Part shown: piece after piece, positions 34,299 through 42,910 of the stretch
Layout of the letters: each line of letters starts with the position of its first letter
Position numbering within the stretch: the first letter of the stretch is position 1
From: Syntrophopropionicum propionicicum_A
Lineage (GTDB): Bacteria > Bacillota > Desulfotomaculia > Desulfotomaculales > Pelotomaculaceae
Assembly (NCBI RefSeq): GCF_048984525.1
Contig: NZ_JBMGJC010000007.1
Location: 62,001-126,000, forward strand
DNA: 64,000 nucleotides
Direction of reading: 5' to 3'
Notes under the pieces: model-generated
The model's database searches: none
What the model was told of the DNA's origin: nothing
The model's input: only the letters and a program-made list of their open reading frames with translations
Position numbers and translations under genes: made by a program

Positions 34299-34664
34299 AT
34301 GAAAATTGCAATGCCGCATTTAGATGGGAAATTAAATCCACACTTCGGGACCAGCCGTGAATTTATTGTCTTTGACTCGGAAAAAGGTAATATAACAGGT
34401 AAAAAAATTATTACCAATGAAACGCAGCACAATCACGGCGGGTTGGCTCTCCTGCTCAAGGCCGAGGGTGCGAACGTTGTGATCGCGGGCGGGATCGGAA
34501 GACCCATGGCACAGGCGCTGCAACAGGCAGGTTTTGGAGTGCTTACAGGCGCATCCGGTGATGCGGAACAGGTCGCCAAAGACTTTTTGAACGGCAATCT
34601 GGTTACCGGCAATGCCGGGTGCAGCTGTGGCGGGCACCATCACGGGCACGGCCACGGGCATTAA
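34299..34664 (+). CDS. NifX/NifB-C-terminal-like cofactor-binding protein
   Basis: 121 residues. Single Nitro_FeMo-Co domain (MKIAMPHLDGKLNPHFGTSR; IAGGIGRPMAQALQQAGF) followed by a metal-binding tail CSCGGHHHGHGHGH. Such stand-alone proteins bind Fe-S or Fe-Mo type clusters in nitrogenase-free anaerobes as well. It lies 22 bp after the DUF134 gene behind AGGAGG and ends with a strong terminator. Confidence 0.87.
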   Translation: MKIAMPHLDGKLNPHFGTSREFIVFDSEKGNITGKKIITNETQHNHGGLALLLKAEGANVVIAGGIGRPMAQALQQAGFGVLTGASGDAEQVAKDFLNGNLVTGNAGCSCGGHHHGHGHGH

Positions 34665-34685
34665 ACATAACCGAAAATTTTTCTT

Positions 34686-34716
34686 AGAAAGGCGTGGCTG
34701 CTTGTCACGCCTTTCT
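34686..34716 (+). terminator. Terminator of the DUF134-nifX operon
   Basis: AGAAAGGCGTG / CACGCCTTTCT perfect stem, 9-nt loop, then CTTTAAATCTT. Confidence 0.85.
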
Positions 34717-34804
34717 CTTTAAATCTTGATAATTTCTTAACAATTTTTCTATAAGATTTTAAAATTCTATTGTTATACTAGCCTCAAAAAGGAGGTTTTA
34801 GGAC

Positions 34805-35395
34805 ATGAAGATTAAAAATTGGCTGGCATCGGCAGTTGTCCTGGCTTTGCTGGGTGGGGTACTTCTGGTCGGGGTCCCGGCAGTAAAAGCATTTGCAGCC
34901 GGAAACCAGTCCGGCGGAAAGGCCGGACTGGGCTATTGCCTTAAGATGGGCAGGAATTTCGGCGGCATGTCGGCGAATTTGGCGGAGTTCCTGGGTATCA
35001 GCCAGGAAGATTTGAAGGCTGAGCGCCAATCAGGCAAATCAATGGTGCAGATCGCGTCTGAACAGGGCGTAAGCGAGCAGGAGCTGGTGGACTACGTGAT
35101 AGGCCAGCGCAGCGCTCAAATCGACCAGATGGTCAGTGACGGCAAAATAACACAGGAGCAGGCCGACCAGCACAAGCAGTTGATGACTGAGCGGGTGAAG
35201 GAAAACCTCAACCGCACCGACGTTGGGACGAACGGCTCCGGCAACGGCGGCAGAGGCAATAAAGCTGCCGGTGCAGCTGCGGGAGCAGGAATGGGCAAAG
35301 GCCCGGGAAACGGCCAGGCTAACTGCGGCGCTCAGGGCGTCTGTGCCGGCAACGGCCGCGGGACCGGAGTGTGCCTGCAAAACAACTCAAACTAG
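34805..35395 (+). CDS. Secreted Gly/Asn/Cys-rich protein with DUF2680-like middle
   Basis: 196 residues. Signal peptide MKIKNWLASAVVLALLGGVL ending VKAFA. The middle (residues 55-135) is helical: LAEFLGISQEDLKAERQSGK, SMVQIASEQGV and KITQEQADQ resemble the DUF2680/YckD-type pattern of secreted Firmicutes proteins. The last 55 residues are Gly/Asn/Ala-rich with four Cys. Function unknown; it may bind metal outside the cell. Strong AAGGAGG site; its own promoter region lies in 34720-34800. Confidence 0.72.
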   Translation: MKIKNWLASAVVLALLGGVLLVGVPAVKAFAAGNQSGGKAGLGYCLKMGRNFGGMSANLAEFLGISQEDLKAERQSGKSMVQIASEQGVSEQELVDYVIGQRSAQIDQMVSDGKITQEQADQHKQLMTERVKENLNRTDVGTNGSGNGGRGNKAAGAAAGAGMGKGPGNGQANCGAQGVCAGNGRGTGVCLQNNSN

Positions 35396-35401
35396 TATGC
35401 A

Positions 35402-35441
35402 CAAAAGTGCGGCAAGGGACTTTTCCCTTGCCGCACTTTTT
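35402..35441. terminator. Bidirectional terminator
   Basis: AAAGTGCGGCAAGGGA and exact complement around CTTT, U-runs on both sides; shared by the convergent secreted-protein and peroxiredoxin genes. Confidence 0.93.
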
Positions 35442-35461
35442 CATCACCCTTTTTATCCCGT

Positions 35462-36058
35462 TTAAATCCTCCCGACTAATTCCCATTCACGCTTTATCCC
35501 GGGCTGACCCGGCATCCAACCGGCGGGAGCGCCTAATCCCGTGGCCTCGGTAAAATGCAGTGCCTGAATGACACGAATTATCTCGTTTACATTACGGCCA
35601 ACCGGCCCGGGGTATTTGCAAAAATATTTTATGAGCCCATCGGGAGAAACAATTAGAGTTGTGCGTGTGGCAAAACCGGTTTCCGGGTTGTATGCCCCAT
35701 AACACTTTGAAATCTCATGAGTAGGATCAGATAACAACGGGTACTGCACTTTTTTAGCCGAGGGCGATATTTCCGCAAATATTTTATGGGCGTAAACACT
35801 GTCTGTGCTTATTCCCAGTACTTCAACACCCAACCTTACAAATTTATTATAACGTTCAGCCACGGCTGCCAACTCTGTTGGTCAGACAAATGTAAAATCA
35901 GTGGCATAAAAAAACAGTACTACCCACCTTCTTCTAAAATCAGAAAGCCTGACATTAATCCTTTCTCCCCTGTAATATGCTTCGGCACTGAAGTCTGGAG
36001 CCGGTCTTTCCAGCAAAACAGGTTCGTTGACAAAACAACCGGTTAATTTATCGGACAT
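35462..36058 (-). CDS. Selenocysteine-containing peroxiredoxin (UGA at the peroxidatic position)
   Basis: 198 residues if UGA at 35882-35884 is read as Sec59. Upstream sequence ends ATDFTFV and downstream continues PTELAAVAERY, so UGA replaces the Cys of the universal peroxiredoxin motif FTFVCPTE. The flanking frame is one intact AhpC/TSA protein (PAPDFSAEAYY, GVEVLGISTDSVYAH, YPLLSDPTHEISKCYGAY, RTTLIVSPDG). The C-terminal VCP resolving Cys is replaced by GAPAGW, so it is 1-Cys-like; other Cys are in TGCFV, SKCYG and YFCKY. Selenoperoxiredoxins (PrxU) are known in anaerobic Firmicutes. ATG at 36058 follows GGTGGGGG. Annotation software would split it into two fragments. A selenium operon lies divergently upstream. 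Confidence 0.9.
35857..35884 (-). promoter_or_regulatory. Bacterial SECIS-like hairpin after UGA
   Basis: Starting at the UGA, the RNA can form CCAAC-AGA-GUUGG and then CAGC-CGUG-GCUG. The second apical loop begins 17-18 nt after UGA and has G as its second base, as expected for bacterial SECIS elements read by SelB. Confidence 0.65.
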
Positions 36059-36279
36059 CTTTGCCCCCACCTTTTTTCTTCCATTTTATGTTAATAATAT
36101 ACTGGTGTTCATATATTTTTAAAGAACACACTCCCCACCAAATTCGCAATAAAATTACCTAATCAGCCACTCAAATATACATAAAAAAATCAAATGACAC
36201 TTATGAGTGATTATTATATATAATTAACAGGTAGAATTTATTACTGAATTTTCGTCACAGATTTCAAAAGGAGGTCGGT

Positions 36280-37371
36280 TTGTTGAAAAGAAATGTACTA
36301 ATTGTAATCACCGGCGCAGTAGTCGCGGTGATGGCACTCGCGCTGGTTAAGCTGGGCAACCCGCAAAACATGGGGATCTGCATTGCCTGCTTCCTGCGCG
36401 ACATCGCAGGAGGCGTAGGACTGCACCGGGCAAACGTCGTACAGTACATACGCCCTGAGATCATCGGCCTGGCGCTGGGCGCTTTTCTCACCTCGTTATT
36501 CACCAGGGAGTACAGGTCCCTGGGGGGATCCAGCACTTTTACAAGGTTTGTCCTGGGCTTTTTCGTCATGATCGGCCTGCTGGTATTTCTCGGTTGCCCG
36601 CTGCGCATGGTCTTAAGGATTGCAGCCGGGGACCTGAACGCCGTAGTGGGTCTGGTCGGTCTTATAGCAGGAGTTTTATTAGGAATTGCTTTCCTGCGCA
36701 AGGGCTTTTCCCTCGGCAGGGCGGTCCCTCAAAACAAATCCGGCGGTTATTTCTTCCCGCTGCTTATGGTCGGTCTCTTGGTCCTCCTTTTGGCCAGGCC
36801 GCCCTATATATTTTTCAGCGCGGAGGGACCGGGTTCCATGCACGCTCCTGTCGCTATAGCTTTAGCCGCCGGCCTGATCTTCGGCGTCCTGGCGCAGCGC
36901 ACCCGGCTGTGCTTTGTCGGAGGAATACGTGACTCAATTATGTTCGGAGACTTCTACCTTCTGTACGGTTTTTTCGCCATTTTAATTGCAACCCTGATCG
37001 GCAACCTGGCGTTGGGAAGTTTCCACTTGGGCCTGCAGGGACAACCTATCGCGCACAGTGACGGTTTGTGGAACTTCCTCGGCATGGCGCTCGGCGGTTT
37101 CGGTTCCGCGCTGCTTGGCGGCTGCCCCTTAAGGCAGCTGGTATCGGCTTCCGAAGGCAACAGCGATTCAGCGGTCACGGTGCTGGGCCTGTTGGCCGGC
37201 GCCGCGTTTGCCCATAACTTCGGCCTGGCCGCAAGTGCCAAGGGCGTTACCGCCCCCGGGCAGATTGCTGTACTGGTAGGTTTTGCTGTAATTCTTTTAG
37301 TGGGCTTCTTAAATATAAAAGGTTTATCAGTAAAACAGGGGGTGTCTGCAAGTGGAAGTCAAGGATGCTAG
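36280..37371 (+). CDS. yedE: YedE-family putative selenium transporter
   Basis: 363 residues, ten or so helices, two YeeE-like halves each with a conserved Cys motif: GICIACFLRDIAGG, FLGCPLRM, RTRLCFVGGIRDS and LGGCPLRQL. This long, Cys-rich form is the branch restricted to selenium-using bacteria (seleno_YedE). It likely imports a reduced selenium species. It starts at TTG after AAGGAGG (36280, or 36283). It overlaps the yedF-like gene by 20 bp and is divergent from the selenoperoxiredoxin, which gives direct context for Sec. Confidence 0.9.
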   Translation: MLKRNVLIVITGAVVAVMALALVKLGNPQNMGICIACFLRDIAGGVGLHRANVVQYIRPEIIGLALGAFLTSLFTREYRSLGGSSTFTRFVLGFFVMIGLLVFLGCPLRMVLRIAAGDLNAVVGLVGLIAGVLLGIAFLRKGFSLGRAVPQNKSGGYFFPLLMVGLLVLLLARPPYIFFSAEGPGSMHAPVAIALAAGLIFGVLAQRTRLCFVGGIRDSIMFGDFYLLYGFFAILIATLIGNLALGSFHLGLQGQPIAHSDGLWNFLGMALGGFGSALLGGCPLRQLVSASEGNSDSAVTVLGLLAGAAFAHNFGLAASAKGVTAPGQIAVLVGFAVILLVGFLNIKGLSVKQGVSASGSQGC

Positions 37372-37561
37372 AGGTCTTTTATGCCCGGAGCCGGTTTTAA
37401 TAACTAAAAGGGAAATAGACCGTTTGGGGCAGGGTACCTTTCAGGTACTGGTTGACATAGTTGCCGCCCGGGATAATATAACGCGACTGGCCAAAAGCCA
37501 AAAATGGGAAATATCAGTTGAGCCGCGCGGCGACGAGTTTTTGTTAACCCTGAAAAAATAG
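37352..37561 (+). CDS. TusA/SirA-like YedF protein, single domain
   Basis: 69 residues. It has the TusA motif LLCPEPVL with the active Cys at position 11 and the usual beta-alpha-beta-alpha-beta pattern. In selenium users YedF normally has a second C-terminal domain making about 200 residues; here only the TusA-like part is present. GTG start after GGGGGTG, overlapping yedE. It probably accepts selenium as a persulfide-like adduct and hands it on towards selenophosphate synthesis (inference). Confidence 0.85.
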   Translation: MEVKDARGLLCPEPVLITKREIDRLGQGTFQVLVDIVAARDNITRLAKSQKWEISVEPRGDEFLLTLKK

Positions 37562-37601
37562 GTGGTATTTGAAACAAACATATAAACATATATAAATGAA
37601 A

Positions 37602-37628
37602 ACCCCTGCAGGCTGATGTCTCAGGGGT
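37602..37628 (+). terminator. Terminator of yedE-yedF
   Basis: ACCCCTG / CAGGGGT stem then ATTTGTTT. Confidence 0.7.
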
Positions 37629-37669
37629 ATTTGTTTAACGGACCATCATTTTTGGCCAGGTTTTTGTTT

Positions 37670-38272
37670 TTAAACATGCCGTTTCTTCATCAGGCACCTC
37701 CAGGCCCTGGGCGGATTTTGACTATTAGATCCGAAATGGCTGGTTTTAAGTGAAAGAATCTCAAAATAGGGCTCCACCGCCAGTACTATATCTCCCGCAG
37801 TCCACTGAGGCGGGCCAGGGCTCCGGCGGTTCTCGTCAGCGTTGCCGGCGATCGTCAGCCACAGGCCGCCTTCTTCCAGGTGAGCGGCGATATTTTGGGC
37901 AAACCTTTTTCGTTCATCTCCAGCACCGAACGAGTGAAAGCAGCCCCTGTCAAATACAAAACCAAAAGGCGCCCCTTCAACATGGTTATTCATAAAGTCA
38001 ACCAGTATGAATTCACATTCTACGTTGGCTTTTGAGGCTTTTTCCCTGGCCTTCTCCAGGGCAACGTCAGAGGTATCCGTGCCAAAAACCTGAAAGCGGT
38101 TCTGGGCAAGCCATATGGAGTTGTCTCCGGTCCCGCAGCCGATATCCAGGGTTTTGCAGCTAACAATCGGTTTACCGGTCACAACTTCAATAAGGTTGAA
38201 ATCTGCCTGGCCGATGTCCCATGGGGTATCCCCCGATTTGTATCTTTGCCTGTAACGATCTTCGATTGTCAT
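37670..38272 (-). CDS. Class I SAM-dependent methyltransferase (TPMT/TehB-like)
   Basis: 200 residues. The opening RYRQRYKSGDTPWDIG and motif I LDIGCGTGDNSIWLA, then GTDTSDVALEKA and FDRGCFHSF, match the thiopurine/tellurite-type methyltransferase group whose members methylate S, Se or Te. The neighbouring selenium genes make detoxifying Se methylation an attractive guess, but it is on the other strand and not in their operon. Start after AAAGGGG. Confidence 0.8.
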   Translation of the reverse strand: MTIEDRYRQRYKSGDTPWDIGQADFNLIEVVTGKPIVSCKTLDIGCGTGDNSIWLAQNRFQVFGTDTSDVALEKAREKASKANVECEFILVDFMNNHVEGAPFGFVFDRGCFHSFGAGDERKRFAQNIAAHLEEGGLWLTIAGNADENRRSPGPPQWTAGDIVLAVEPYFEILSLKTSHFGSNSQNPPRAWRCLMKKRHV

Positions 38273-38324
38273 GCCATTACCCCTTTCAAAATTTTTATAA
38301 TGTTTATGACACGTTGTTTACCGC

Positions 38325-39449
38325 TTAACTATATTCAGCCTCCTCCCCCACCACACTTAGCGAGAATATTAAGGAAACAGGATTGTGGTCGCTGTTTTTA
38401 AAATTCAAATCATGCCCGTATACCTTTTTAACCTCAACGTTGGGTGAAACCAAAAAACCGTCTATTACCGCGAGGTAGCTGTACTTCTCCCGGTAGGGCG
38501 ACGCGGTGGACCTGACAGTCGGCACACCCCCGTCAACCGCCCATATAAAACCCTCCGGGGTAAAGTTACCGGGTATTTCCTGCACCCAGAACGGCTTCTC
38601 CTCGACTGACACAAAAAGCCCGGGGTCCGTGCCCGGCAGCACGTGGTTCCAGTCACCGCCGACAATTACATAATTTCCTTTATCCCTGTATTCCTCAATT
38701 ATATATTCCTTTAAAAAGGCAAGCTGCTCCTGCCTGATGAGGCCGCCTTCATCAAAAGCTGAAAGGTGGGAATTTATAAGCACCAGTTCCCCGCCGTCCT
38801 CAACCGGCAGCCTGCATTCAATAAAGCACCTTTCCAGGTCAAACATCCGCCTGGGCCACTTTTCACTGCCGGGGTACTGGTACCTGGCGGCGGAGCGTGG
38901 GCTGTACCGGGAGAGCGTGATCAGCCCGGAATAAACAGAACCCATGGGTTTGGAAAGCGGGACCGGCACCCACAAAACTTTATAGTTTGCAGCGAAAACT
39001 GAGCTGTATCCCGAAAGCTTTTTATTGATGAAGTCTTTCTGGTTTACATGAAAGCTCCTTGTGGATTTAATATCAACCTCCTGCAAAAAGGCAAATGATA
39101 GCCCTTCATGAACCAGAATATCTGTTATATTCTCCAGGTTGGCCAGGGTCTGCTCACGGCTGCCCGAACGGGAATTTTTACCCCCGTCCATGAAAAAATC
39201 CTGCTCCCGGTCCAGCCCGCAGTAACCTATATTAAAGGTTGCAACCGACATCTCCGTTTCTTTCCTGATTAATTCCTGCATCCCTTCTCTTTCCAATTTG
39301 CCGGTCGTTTCATTGCCTTCCTTTATAGCCAGCGCCTCAACACCTTTTGGCCTGTAGCCGGTGGCCGCAACGCAGATAAGGAACAGGGCATATAATAAAA
39401 AAGCTGATAGAAATACAATTAAAATGATTTTAAATAGTTTCACCCGCAT
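38325..39449 (-). CDS. Membrane-anchored endonuclease/exonuclease/phosphatase-family protein
   Basis: 374 residues. One N-terminal helix (MRVKLFKIILIVFLSAFLLY) anchors an outside EEP domain with ATFNIG (metal Asn), FLQEVD (metal Glu), NSHLSAF, GGDWNH and the final SDHNPV, the full catalytic set of DNase I/sphingomyelinase-like hydrolases. Substrate is unknown; lipid phosphodiester and nucleic acid are both possible. The frame is open upstream to 40025 over the opposite yaiI gene, but ATG at 39449 has GGAGGAG and begins the anchor. Confidence 0.85.
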   Translation of the reverse strand: MRVKLFKIILIVFLSAFLLYALFLICVAATGYRPKGVEALAIKEGNETTGKLEREGMQELIRKETEMSVATFNIGYCGLDREQDFFMDGGKNSRSGSREQTLANLENITDILVHEGLSFAFLQEVDIKSTRSFHVNQKDFINKKLSGYSSVFAANYKVLWVPVPLSKPMGSVYSGLITLSRYSPRSAARYQYPGSEKWPRRMFDLERCFIECRLPVEDGGELVLINSHLSAFDEGGLIRQEQLAFLKEYIIEEYRDKGNYVIVGGDWNHVLPGTDPGLFVSVEEKPFWVQEIPGNFTPEGFIWAVDGGVPTVRSTASPYREKYSYLAVIDGFLVSPNVEVKKVYGHDLNFKNSDHNPVSLIFSLSVVGEEAEYS

Positions 39450-39584
39450 TGCATCTCCTCCGGAGTCAAATTCTAAATTATATCCAATATAACGCAAAAG
39501 ACGCGTATAATAAACTGTTATAATAGGCTTAATGAGAAAATGGGCTCTCTTTAGATGAAGCTTGAATGACGGGATGAAGCAAGT

Positions 39585-40016
39585 TTGAAAATTATTGTTG
39601 ACGCGGACGCGACACCAAAGAACGCGTTGGAAATCTGCCGCCGGGCGGCGAAGGAGTTTTCGGTGCCCCTGATAACAGTAGCCAGCTTCAACCACCGGAT
39701 CGAGTCCGACCGGCACGTGGTGGTGGGAAACGCTCCCCAGGAGGCGGATATGCAGGTAGTTAACCTGACCGCCGGCGGAGATGTCGTCGTCACCCAGGAC
39801 TGGGGCCTGGCGGCAATGGCGCTGGGTAAGGGAGCTAAAGCCTTGTCCCCGACCGGACGTATTTTCCGGGAAGACAATATAGATTTTCTCCTGGAAGAGA
39901 GAGAAATGAAAGCAAAGTTCCGGCGCAGCGGCGGCAGGACCAGGGGACCCAGGAAGAGAACTCCTGAAGACGACTTGAATTTCAAAGTGAGCCTGTACTC
40001 CCTTCTCGAAACGTGA
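39585..40016 (+). CDS. YaiI/YqxD family (UPF0178) protein
   Basis: 143 residues. KIIVDADATPKNALEI opens a PIN-like fold with acidic residues D6 and D8, and TAGGDVVVTQDWGLAAMAL and the Arg-rich GGRTRGPRKRT complete the family pattern. A putative nuclease-like protein of unproven role. It starts at TTG with a weak ribosome site. Its end is 2 bp from the 60-bp palindrome. Confidence 0.85.
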   Translation: MKIIVDADATPKNALEICRRAAKEFSVPLITVASFNHRIESDRHVVVGNAPQEADMQVVNLTAGGDVVVTQDWGLAAMALGKGAKALSPTGRIFREDNIDFLLEEREMKAKFRRSGGRTRGPRKRTPEDDLNFKVSLYSLLET

Positions 40017-40017
40017 T

Positions 40018-40077
40018 CGTGTCAAGGGGACGGTTCTTCTGACACGATCGTGTCAGAAGAACCGTCCCCTTGACACG
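40018..40077. repeat. Perfect 60-bp palindrome (GTGTCA family) acting as shared terminator
   Basis: First half begins CGTGTCAAGGGGACGGTTCT and ends TGACACGA; the second half is its exact reverse complement. It fills the 64 bp between the convergent yaiI-like and glucan phosphorylase stops and is followed by TTTTT on the plus strand. Related half-elements lie at 20738 and 29949. Confidence 0.93.
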
Positions 40078-40080
40078 TTT

Positions 40081-42621
40081 TTAGAAGACGGGGGCCCAGG
40101 TGACCAGGGGCAGCTCGGTATGGGGGAAGTCCCTGCTGTCCGGCCTCACGCGCACTGTGTACCCGTAGGAACCCTGGGGCAGGGTCAGGCTGCCGTTGTA
40201 ACGGTAGATGTTTTCTGCAATTTCCCCTTCCAGGGCCATCGGCACAACATTAATATTTCTCAGCTCGCCTTCCACTGCCTCGCCGTAAACAATCTCCAGG
40301 ATGACGCTCCTGGTGTAGATCAAGCCCAGGTTGACCACAGCTGTTATCTTTATCTCCTCGCCGGCGAGCATTTTAGTCCTGCCGCTTGATTCAACCGAAA
40401 CGAAAGACACCTGGTCCCAGTAATCAAGGATTAGCTTTTTGAAGTTGCCGGCGTGGTTGCCCAGGTAATTATCATTGGCGGCAAACATTTTACCCCTGTT
40501 GATCGCCGGTATGTAAAAGCGGTCGGTGTATTCCGCCACCATCCGCCCGGTATTAAAAACCGGGGCGATGGTCTTTATCGTTTCTTTCATCATGCGCACC
40601 CACTCCGGTGAGAAACCGTCTTCCCTGCGGTAATACATCGGTATGACTTTATCCTCCAGTACGCTGTAGAGGGAAAAACAATCGTCCTGGTCCTGGACCT
40701 CTTCATTAAGGTAAGTGCTGTCGGAACCGACAACGAAGCCGTTTTTGCCGTCATACGCTTCCGGCCACCACCCGTCCAGGGTGCTTACATTAATCAATCC
40801 ATTCAAAGATGCTTTCAGGCCGCTGGTGCCGCTGGCTTCCATCGGCCGGCGCGGCGTGTTGAGCCATACATCCACCCCGTGCACCAGGTGGCGGGCCAGG
40901 TGGATGTCGTAGTTCTCCAGCAGCACTATCCTGCCCCTGAACCCCGGCTTATGCGAATAATCATATATTTTTTTAATTAATTCCTGCCCCAGTGTGTCGG
41001 CCGGGTGTGCTTTTCCCGCAAAAACAAACCGCACCGGGCGCTCGTTGTTATTCAGCAGGCGTTCCAGCCTCTCCGGGGTGCGAAAAAGGAGGGCCGCCCT
41101 CTTGTAGGTGGCAAAGCGGCGGGCAAAACCGATGGTAAGGATATCAGGGTCCAGGTATTCGTCTATTTCAAGTATGTTCTGGACCGGCTCGCGGTTTCGC
41201 CTGCGCTGCTGCTTCAGGTTCAGCCGGGCAAAGGAGATCATCTTTTCCTTCAGCTGCCGGTGCACTCTCCACAGTTCCTGATCAGGTATTTGGTCCACTT
41301 TCTCCCACATTTCACCCTCGGCGATACGCTCAAACCACTTTTTACCAATATAGCGGGCGAGTAGTTCCTTCAGTTCAACGGCCAGCCAGGTCTCCACATG
41401 GACGCCGTTGGTGACAGAGGTAACCGGTATCTCCTCAGGGTGGAGGCTGCTGTACTCGGACTGGAACATCCTTCTGCTAACCTTTCCGTGCAGCCGGCTG
41501 ACGCCGTTGGCAAGAAAAGCGTGGCGGAGCGCCAGCAGGGTCATGTTGAAGCTGTTTCGGTCCACGTCCCAGGCCAGGTCTTCCAGCGACTTAATGTTAA
41601 TGCCCATTTCGCTGACTATCTGGTTAAAATACTTTATGATTAATTCTTCGGTGAACAGGTCGTGCCCGGCCGGTACGGGAGTATGAGTGGTAAAAATGGT
41701 TGAGGCGCGTACAACCTCCCTGGCCGTTTCAAAAGAAACCATGTAGCGCATCAGCTCCCTGATCCGCTCAATAATCAAAAAGGCGGCGTGCCCCTCGTTG
41801 ATGTGCCAGGCGCCCGGGTTTATCTTCATCGCCCTTAGAGCCCTTACTCCCCCCACACCCAGCACTATTTCCTGGGAAAGGCGGTACTCCCTGTCGCCGC
41901 CGTACAACTGCCCGGTCAGGTTGCGGTCCTGTGGCGCGTTCTTGGATGTATCCGTGTCAAGCAGGTAGACAGTAATCCTCCCCACTTTTACCTTCCAGAC
42001 CTGGACAAATACTGTCCTCCCGTCCAGTTCCACCGTCACGTCCAGCTGGCTGCCGTCGGAGTTGTTCACAGGCGTTATCGGCAGTTCATAAAAATTGAGG
42101 TGCGGGTACTCGGCCTCCTGCTTCCCCGCGCTGTTTATCCGCTGGTGAAAATAGCCCTGTTTATAGAGCAGGCCGACGCCAATAAACGGAAGCCCCAGGT
42201 CGCTGGCTGACTTGCAGTGGTCACCTGCCAGCAGGCCCAGGCCCCCGGAGTAAATGGGGTGTGATTCATGCAGGCCGAACTCGGCGGAAAAGTAAGCTAT
42301 AAGGTCCCCTTTATGCTCAGGATATTTTTTAGCAAACCAGGTTTCCTGGCTCATATAACGGTCATAGAGATCAAAAACCCGCTTGTAAAGAGCAAGGTAA
42401 TCCTCATCCTGTGCCGCTCTCTCCAGGTCTTCCTTCCGGACACGCATAAGAAATTTTACCGGGTTGTGCTCGACTTCCCGCCAGAGTTCAGGGTTGATTG
42501 ACCTGAAGAACTCGATGCCGGCCGGGTTCCAGCTGAACCAGAAATCATAAGCAATGTCTCTCAGCCGGTTGATAAGTTCCGGCAGCTCAGGTGTTACCGA
42601 TACTATGCGGTAAGGAAACAT
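40081..42621 (-). CDS. glgP: Alpha-glucan phosphorylase (GT35)
   Basis: 846 residues. The N-terminal extension (DUF3417-like; AYDFWFSWNPAGIEFFRSI) marks the short bacterial/archaeal branch. The core has AEFGLHESHPIYSGGLGLLAGD, the NEGHAAFLIIERI motif and the PLP-lysine region EASGTSGLKASLNG. It releases glucose-1-phosphate from glycogen or maltodextrin. GGAGGGCGC site upstream. It is monocistronic; no other glycogen gene is in the window. Confidence 0.92.
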   Translation of the reverse strand: MFPYRIVSVTPELPELINRLRDIAYDFWFSWNPAGIEFFRSINPELWREVEHNPVKFLMRVRKEDLERAAQDEDYLALYKRVFDLYDRYMSQETWFAKKYPEHKGDLIAYFSAEFGLHESHPIYSGGLGLLAGDHCKSASDLGLPFIGVGLLYKQGYFHQRINSAGKQEAEYPHLNFYELPITPVNNSDGSQLDVTVELDGRTVFVQVWKVKVGRITVYLLDTDTSKNAPQDRNLTGQLYGGDREYRLSQEIVLGVGGVRALRAMKINPGAWHINEGHAAFLIIERIRELMRYMVSFETAREVVRASTIFTTHTPVPAGHDLFTEELIIKYFNQIVSEMGINIKSLEDLAWDVDRNSFNMTLLALRHAFLANGVSRLHGKVSRRMFQSEYSSLHPEEIPVTSVTNGVHVETWLAVELKELLARYIGKKWFERIAEGEMWEKVDQIPDQELWRVHRQLKEKMISFARLNLKQQRRRNREPVQNILEIDEYLDPDILTIGFARRFATYKRAALLFRTPERLERLLNNNERPVRFVFAGKAHPADTLGQELIKKIYDYSHKPGFRGRIVLLENYDIHLARHLVHGVDVWLNTPRRPMEASGTSGLKASLNGLINVSTLDGWWPEAYDGKNGFVVGSDSTYLNEEVQDQDDCFSLYSVLEDKVIPMYYRREDGFSPEWVRMMKETIKTIAPVFNTGRMVAEYTDRFYIPAINRGKMFAANDNYLGNHAGNFKKLILDYWDQVSFVSVESSGRTKMLAGEEIKITAVVNLGLIYTRSVILEIVYGEAVEGELRNINVVPMALEGEIAENIYRYNGSLTLPQGSYGYTVRVRPDSRDFPHTELPLVTWAPVF

Positions 42622-42910
42622 ATGGCGCCCTCCAGGATTTTTTGGGAAACTTCTACCTGTTTGGAGTTAAATCCTTTTAATAACGTAAATCCATAGCTAA
42701 AAAAATCTGCTTTAAAAGTGATTTATCTTATATTATGAATTCTATCGGTGGCCGGGACTAAAACCTTTAACCCAAATCAGCCCGGGGCAGGCGGCATGGA
42801 GCTTTATAAATTAAAAAAAACTGCAGGAATTTTGGCTTTATATCCGAAGTAATTAATCAGTTTCATAAACACCGTGACATAAGGAATCTGCAAGAGGTGA
42901 AACTTATTTA

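Noticed and set aside
35462..35872. Stand-alone C-terminal peroxiredoxin ORF and a separate 62-residue ORF (35882-36070)
   Set aside because: They are one selenoprotein gene interrupted only by the UGA at the catalytic position.
39450..40025. N-terminal extension of the EEP protein to 566 residues
   Set aside because: It runs antisense through the yaiI-like gene, has no family signal, and a good ribosome site and membrane anchor begin at 39449.
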